From Epiperipatus broadwayi (lineage: Eukaryota; Onychophora; Udeonychophora; Euonychophora; Peripatidae): DNA of 64,000 nucleotides. Shown piece by piece: positions 61,411-64,000 of this stretch. Made by a program: the position numbers and the translations under genes. The notes under the pieces are model-generated. The model was not told the DNA's origin, made no database searches, and worked only from the letters and a program-made list of their open reading frames with translations. The stretch spans positions 24,134,900 to 24,198,899 of the forward strand of contig JAQFVV010012394.1 of NCBI GenBank assembly GCA_028023455.1. The letters run 5' to 3'. Within the stretch, counting starts at the first letter, position 1. Every line of letters begins with the position of its first letter.

Positions 61411-62176
61411 CTACATTTTTTTCTGTGCTTTGCAATCTCTATAATAGCACATGGCAACTAAATGTTCTCTTTTGTTATATTTTCTACATATATTGTCCTT
61501 CTGCCTACAGATAGATTTTGTATGATTGGATTTTCCACAGCACATACAATTTTGTTGTTGTGCATGTCCTCCAAAAGGCATATCAAATTTTTTCTTTTCT
61601 CTATTCAAAGTGATCTTTTCTGGTGATTTTGATATGGTATATATGCAATGTTGAGCATAGCCTCTTGCAAGATACATTTATCAATTGCTGTTTTGTATGT
61701 TAATTCTGGATCACTCAATAAGATCTTTCTGAAGTTTGTATGTGTCATTCCATACAAGAACTGTTTTAACAATGTGTTGTTTATCTCTAGATCAAATTCA
61801 TATTCCCCTGCCAGTTTTCGCAATGCAAGATCATAATCCACATATTTATATTGCAGTGACTGTGTTCTGTTTTCAGCCTAAGGCATGATATCCATTTAGA
61901 GTGTTTCAGCAGGAAGTATTTATTCAACTTTTGTATAAATTCCTGGTACAACATATCTTCAGGATGCTTTGGGTCGGTAATCCTGTTTACTAATTAAATT
62001 GAGTATTTTCCCACTAAATATAATAGTGTGGAAAAATTGTATTTGTCATCTTCAATTTTATTTATGAACATATAATATTCTGCTTGTTCGATATAACTTT
62101 TCCATGAATTGACATCAATTTCATCAAACTCATGCATTATAGCGTTTATGGCCACAATGTTTTTTATGCATAACAT
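61411..62176 (-). pseudogene. Gypsy gag with zinc knuckles
   Basis: The frame at 61994-62176 reads HEFDEIDVNSWKSYIEQAEY, the start of a gypsy capsid. After a shift, the frame 61605-61841 reads LLKQFLYGMTH and ILLSDPELTYKTAI, its later part. A third frame (61411-61677) carries two zinc knuckles. The first, CMCCGKSNHTKSIC, fits CX2CX4HX4C if its first C is the one before M. In the second, CRKYNKREHLVAMC, the second Cys is replaced by Tyr. At least two frameshifts break the gene. Confidence 0.85.
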
Positions 62177-62181
62177 ATTTA

Positions 62182-62689
62182 TGAGTGTCTCACTTTAATT
62201 TTGGCTTCTAATACTGTCAACTGCATCACTCTGCTATGTCTTAGGGTTGTTTTAAGTTTAACCAAATACAATTTACACTCATTTATAATTTTATATACTT
62301 TAATAACTAAATTTATATAACATGGAAATATGATTATAATATAAATTAATACACAAGATTTCACCTACTTTATTTAAATACTAATATAAACAATGTTCAC
62401 TATTTACCAGTTCTTATTTTTATGCCTTGCTACAGCAGCCATTTAACTACTGCTTTCTCTGTTATGGATTACTCACTTAAGGCTATGCATTGGTAACATC
62501 CCAGGAAATAGTGCAATAAATCTACACTGTCAATTTTATACTCTACCCATATTTATCAGCCATATATCCTGAAAACCATAATCAACAGCAGTGATCTCTA
62601 TATTTTTCATGGAGAAGCATTTACATTACAAAGTAAGTGTAATGTCGCTATTTATTACAAATCCATCACACAATTGTACATATATAGCA
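62182..62689 (-). repeat. Gypsy 5' LTR
   Basis: Aligned with 57953-58485. Its outer edge at 62689 (minus-strand start TGCTATATATGT) is sharp. The inner edge near 62182 abuts gag with no recognisable primer-binding site, so some sequence may have been lost or the LTR ends further in, near 62240. Confidence 0.8.
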
Positions 62690-62805
62690 TGTACACACAT
62701 GTGGAGTTTGTGTAATAAGTACCCAAATAAAATAGGATTGAAATAAAATTAATGCCCTTTTCTGAGAAAAATAAAGAAATTTTATTTTTAAAAAAAACTC
62801 TCATA

Positions 62806-62875
62806 TATATATATATTGTACCTATATTGATATATATATATATATATATATTGTACCTATATTGATATAGGCACA
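62806..62875. repeat. (AT)n and TGT...ACA hairpin, duplicated
   Basis: TGTACCTATATTGATAT occurs twice (62817 and 62852), each after an AT tract. The second is completed to TGTACCTATATTGATATAGG and then CACA, a hairpin with seven-base perfect arms CCTATAT/ATATAGG. It is the fifth member of the hairpin-plus-(TA)n set. Confidence 0.8.
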
Positions 62876-63037
62876 TATAATTTTATCTAAAATTATATTA
62901 TTAAAATAATCGTTCATAAAAGAAAACATAAAATTAAACGTTGAAGAGTTTATTGCAGTTTGTTTTGGAAAAAAGATAGGAATTAAATAGTTTTCTAGCA
63001 TTAGTTTTTTAAATAAAAAAAGCTACAATTAATTAAT

Positions 63038-63055
63038 CAAAAAGGGGGAGGGGGG
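63038..63055 (+). promoter_or_regulatory. Polypurine tract, possibly of an LTR element
   Basis: AAAAAGGGGGAGGGGGG is a strong purine run of the sort that precedes a 3' LTR. The bases after it (TCTTGG) do not start with TG, so the assignment is tentative. Confidence 0.35.
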
Positions 63056-63446
63056 TCTTGGTTTGAGAAATGAAACTAAGGGTTATAAAAGGAAGTAAAA
63101 AGTTTTTATTAGTATTCGTAAAAATATAATTTAAAAAGTTAAAACGTACAAATCTCTTTTCATTCAAGTTTAATTAAAGAAAAAATAATGTTAAAACTAA
63201 TATATGTGCGTATATATGTGCAATTGTCAACAATAGAATAAATGTTATTATAAATAAATGAAAGTTAAAGAAGATTATTATTAAAAAACACGGCAATAGT
63301 TATTAATTAAAATATAAAACAACATCTCTGCATGGCTATTACTAATTAAGCAATCTTCCAAAACACGTTTATCAAAGGATTAATTGATAAAGAATTCCAA
63401 CAACAGATATTTGCCGGAGGATATTGAAAAGAAAACACTTCATTGG

Positions 63447-63836
63447 TATAAATACTGAATATTTTATCGGACAATCAGTTGAGACAATCAGTTCACAAAG
63501 TAATTGAGTAGTGCAGTTCAGAAATTAATTGAGCAGTTAACAAACAAAATGCAGTGTTGAGAAGATCTTGGGAATGCACGTTTATCTCCAGCCCAGATGT
63601 CCTAGAAAACAGCAGATCTGCCCATGAAAGAATGTCAGCTTAACATCTTAGAAAATCTCCATCAGTACCTAATTGTCTCCGATAGTAATAATCGTGAAAA
63701 TCAGGAAACTCAGCAAAGAAACATCCCAGCCGGCTGGAAGCATTCATACTGGAACCATTCATACTGGAAGAAACAACAAAGAAGAAACAACAAACAAGAA
63801 GAAAACAAAGTGTTAAATCTACATTCAAAATCCTAG
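63447..63836 (+). promoter_or_regulatory. TATA box and leader-like transcript start region
   Basis: TATAAATA (63447-63454) is followed by repeated CAATCAGTT and AATTGAG(T/C)AGT blocks and a 70-codon frame (63624-63836) with a short internal repeat around 63745 (ATTCATACTGGAA twice). The frame ends at CCTAG|GTAAAA, a plausible donor. The layout resembles that around 47.55-47.88 kb. It could be an LTR plus leader or a host first exon. The window ends before this can be settled. Confidence 0.35.
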
Positions 63837-64000
63837 GTAAAACATTTGCTTATTTTCGTTTATACTGTAATAGCCATTGCATTTTATTAATTCATGTGAA
63901 TCCTCCAAGAGTCTAATTATATGAACTCTATATCATACATAAATGAACTATTGATGTGTGTGATTAAATTTCAAATGCTATGCAGTCCTTTATTATCATT

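Larger units (their letters stand above)
57953..62689 (-). mobile_element. Degenerate Ty3/gypsy LTR retrotransposon
   Basis: The two LTRs enclose, in minus-strand order, gag, zinc knuckles, protease, reverse transcriptase, RNase H and integrase, the Ty3/gypsy order. Reading frames are cut by many stops and shifts, and the LTRs differ by roughly 15% by eye, so this is an old copy. The left edges of the LTRs are uncertain and I could not find a target-site duplication or a clear primer-binding site. A polypurine tract is present. Length is about 4.7 kb, typical of the group. Confidence 0.9.

Overview
This is a very AT-rich stretch of nuclear DNA from an animal, most likely an invertebrate with a large, intron-rich genome. 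I base this on GT-AG introns, long (TA)n and (TG)n tracts, tRNA-like SINE sequence, and relics of RTE and other LINEs, Penelope-like elements, a Ty3/gypsy element and a Merlin DNA transposon. I cannot name the species. There is no bacterial operon structure, rRNA, CRISPR array or intact tRNA.

Host gene. On the minus strand I read five short exons with good splice sites and matching codon phases: 56340-56454 (5' edge uncertain), 53797-53916, 51351-51517, 50621-50716 and 4759-4875. Joined, they encode a helical, charged, partly Asn/Ser-rich protein that I do not recognise. If the last two belong to one transcript, the intron between them is about 46 kb and holds most of the mobile elements of the window.

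Layout. 1-5 kb: one exon, microsatellites, a weak coding relic. 5-16 kb: a SINE-like sequence, AT palindromes, a three-copy dispersed repeat, a Penelope endonuclease scrap and a two-unit tandem repeat. 16.5-20.2 kb: a 5'-truncated RTE copy, then a decayed Penelope reverse transcriptase split by a 794-bp insertion that carries two tandem repeat units, each with a hammerhead ribozyme motif, and has a 14-bp target duplication. 21-27 kb: satellite-like arrays in both orientations around a LINE 3' fragment, a Merlin transposase relic and a large fold-back. 27.5-28.4 kb: a Penelope 3' half with a GIY-YIG endonuclease. 33.7 kb: a 190-bp polypurine tract. 40.3-43.3 kb: a nearly complete RTE element (endonuclease plus reverse transcriptase) with a few frame breaks. 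46.9-49.5 kb: an island richer in GC and CpG with a TATA box and a primer-binding-site-like motif. 50.6-56.5 kb: four exons, a near-perfect 167-bp inverted duplication and a MITE. 57.9-62.7 kb: a degenerate gypsy element on the minus strand with two LTRs. 63-64 kb: a polypurine tract and a second TATA/5'-leader-like region.

The mobile-element reading frames are nearly all broken, so the window shows nested insertion and decay inside and around one host gene. The observations I find most worth following are the paired hammerhead motifs, a family of small TGT...ACA hairpins abutting (TA)n tracts, the recent intronic inverted duplication, and the host gene itself.
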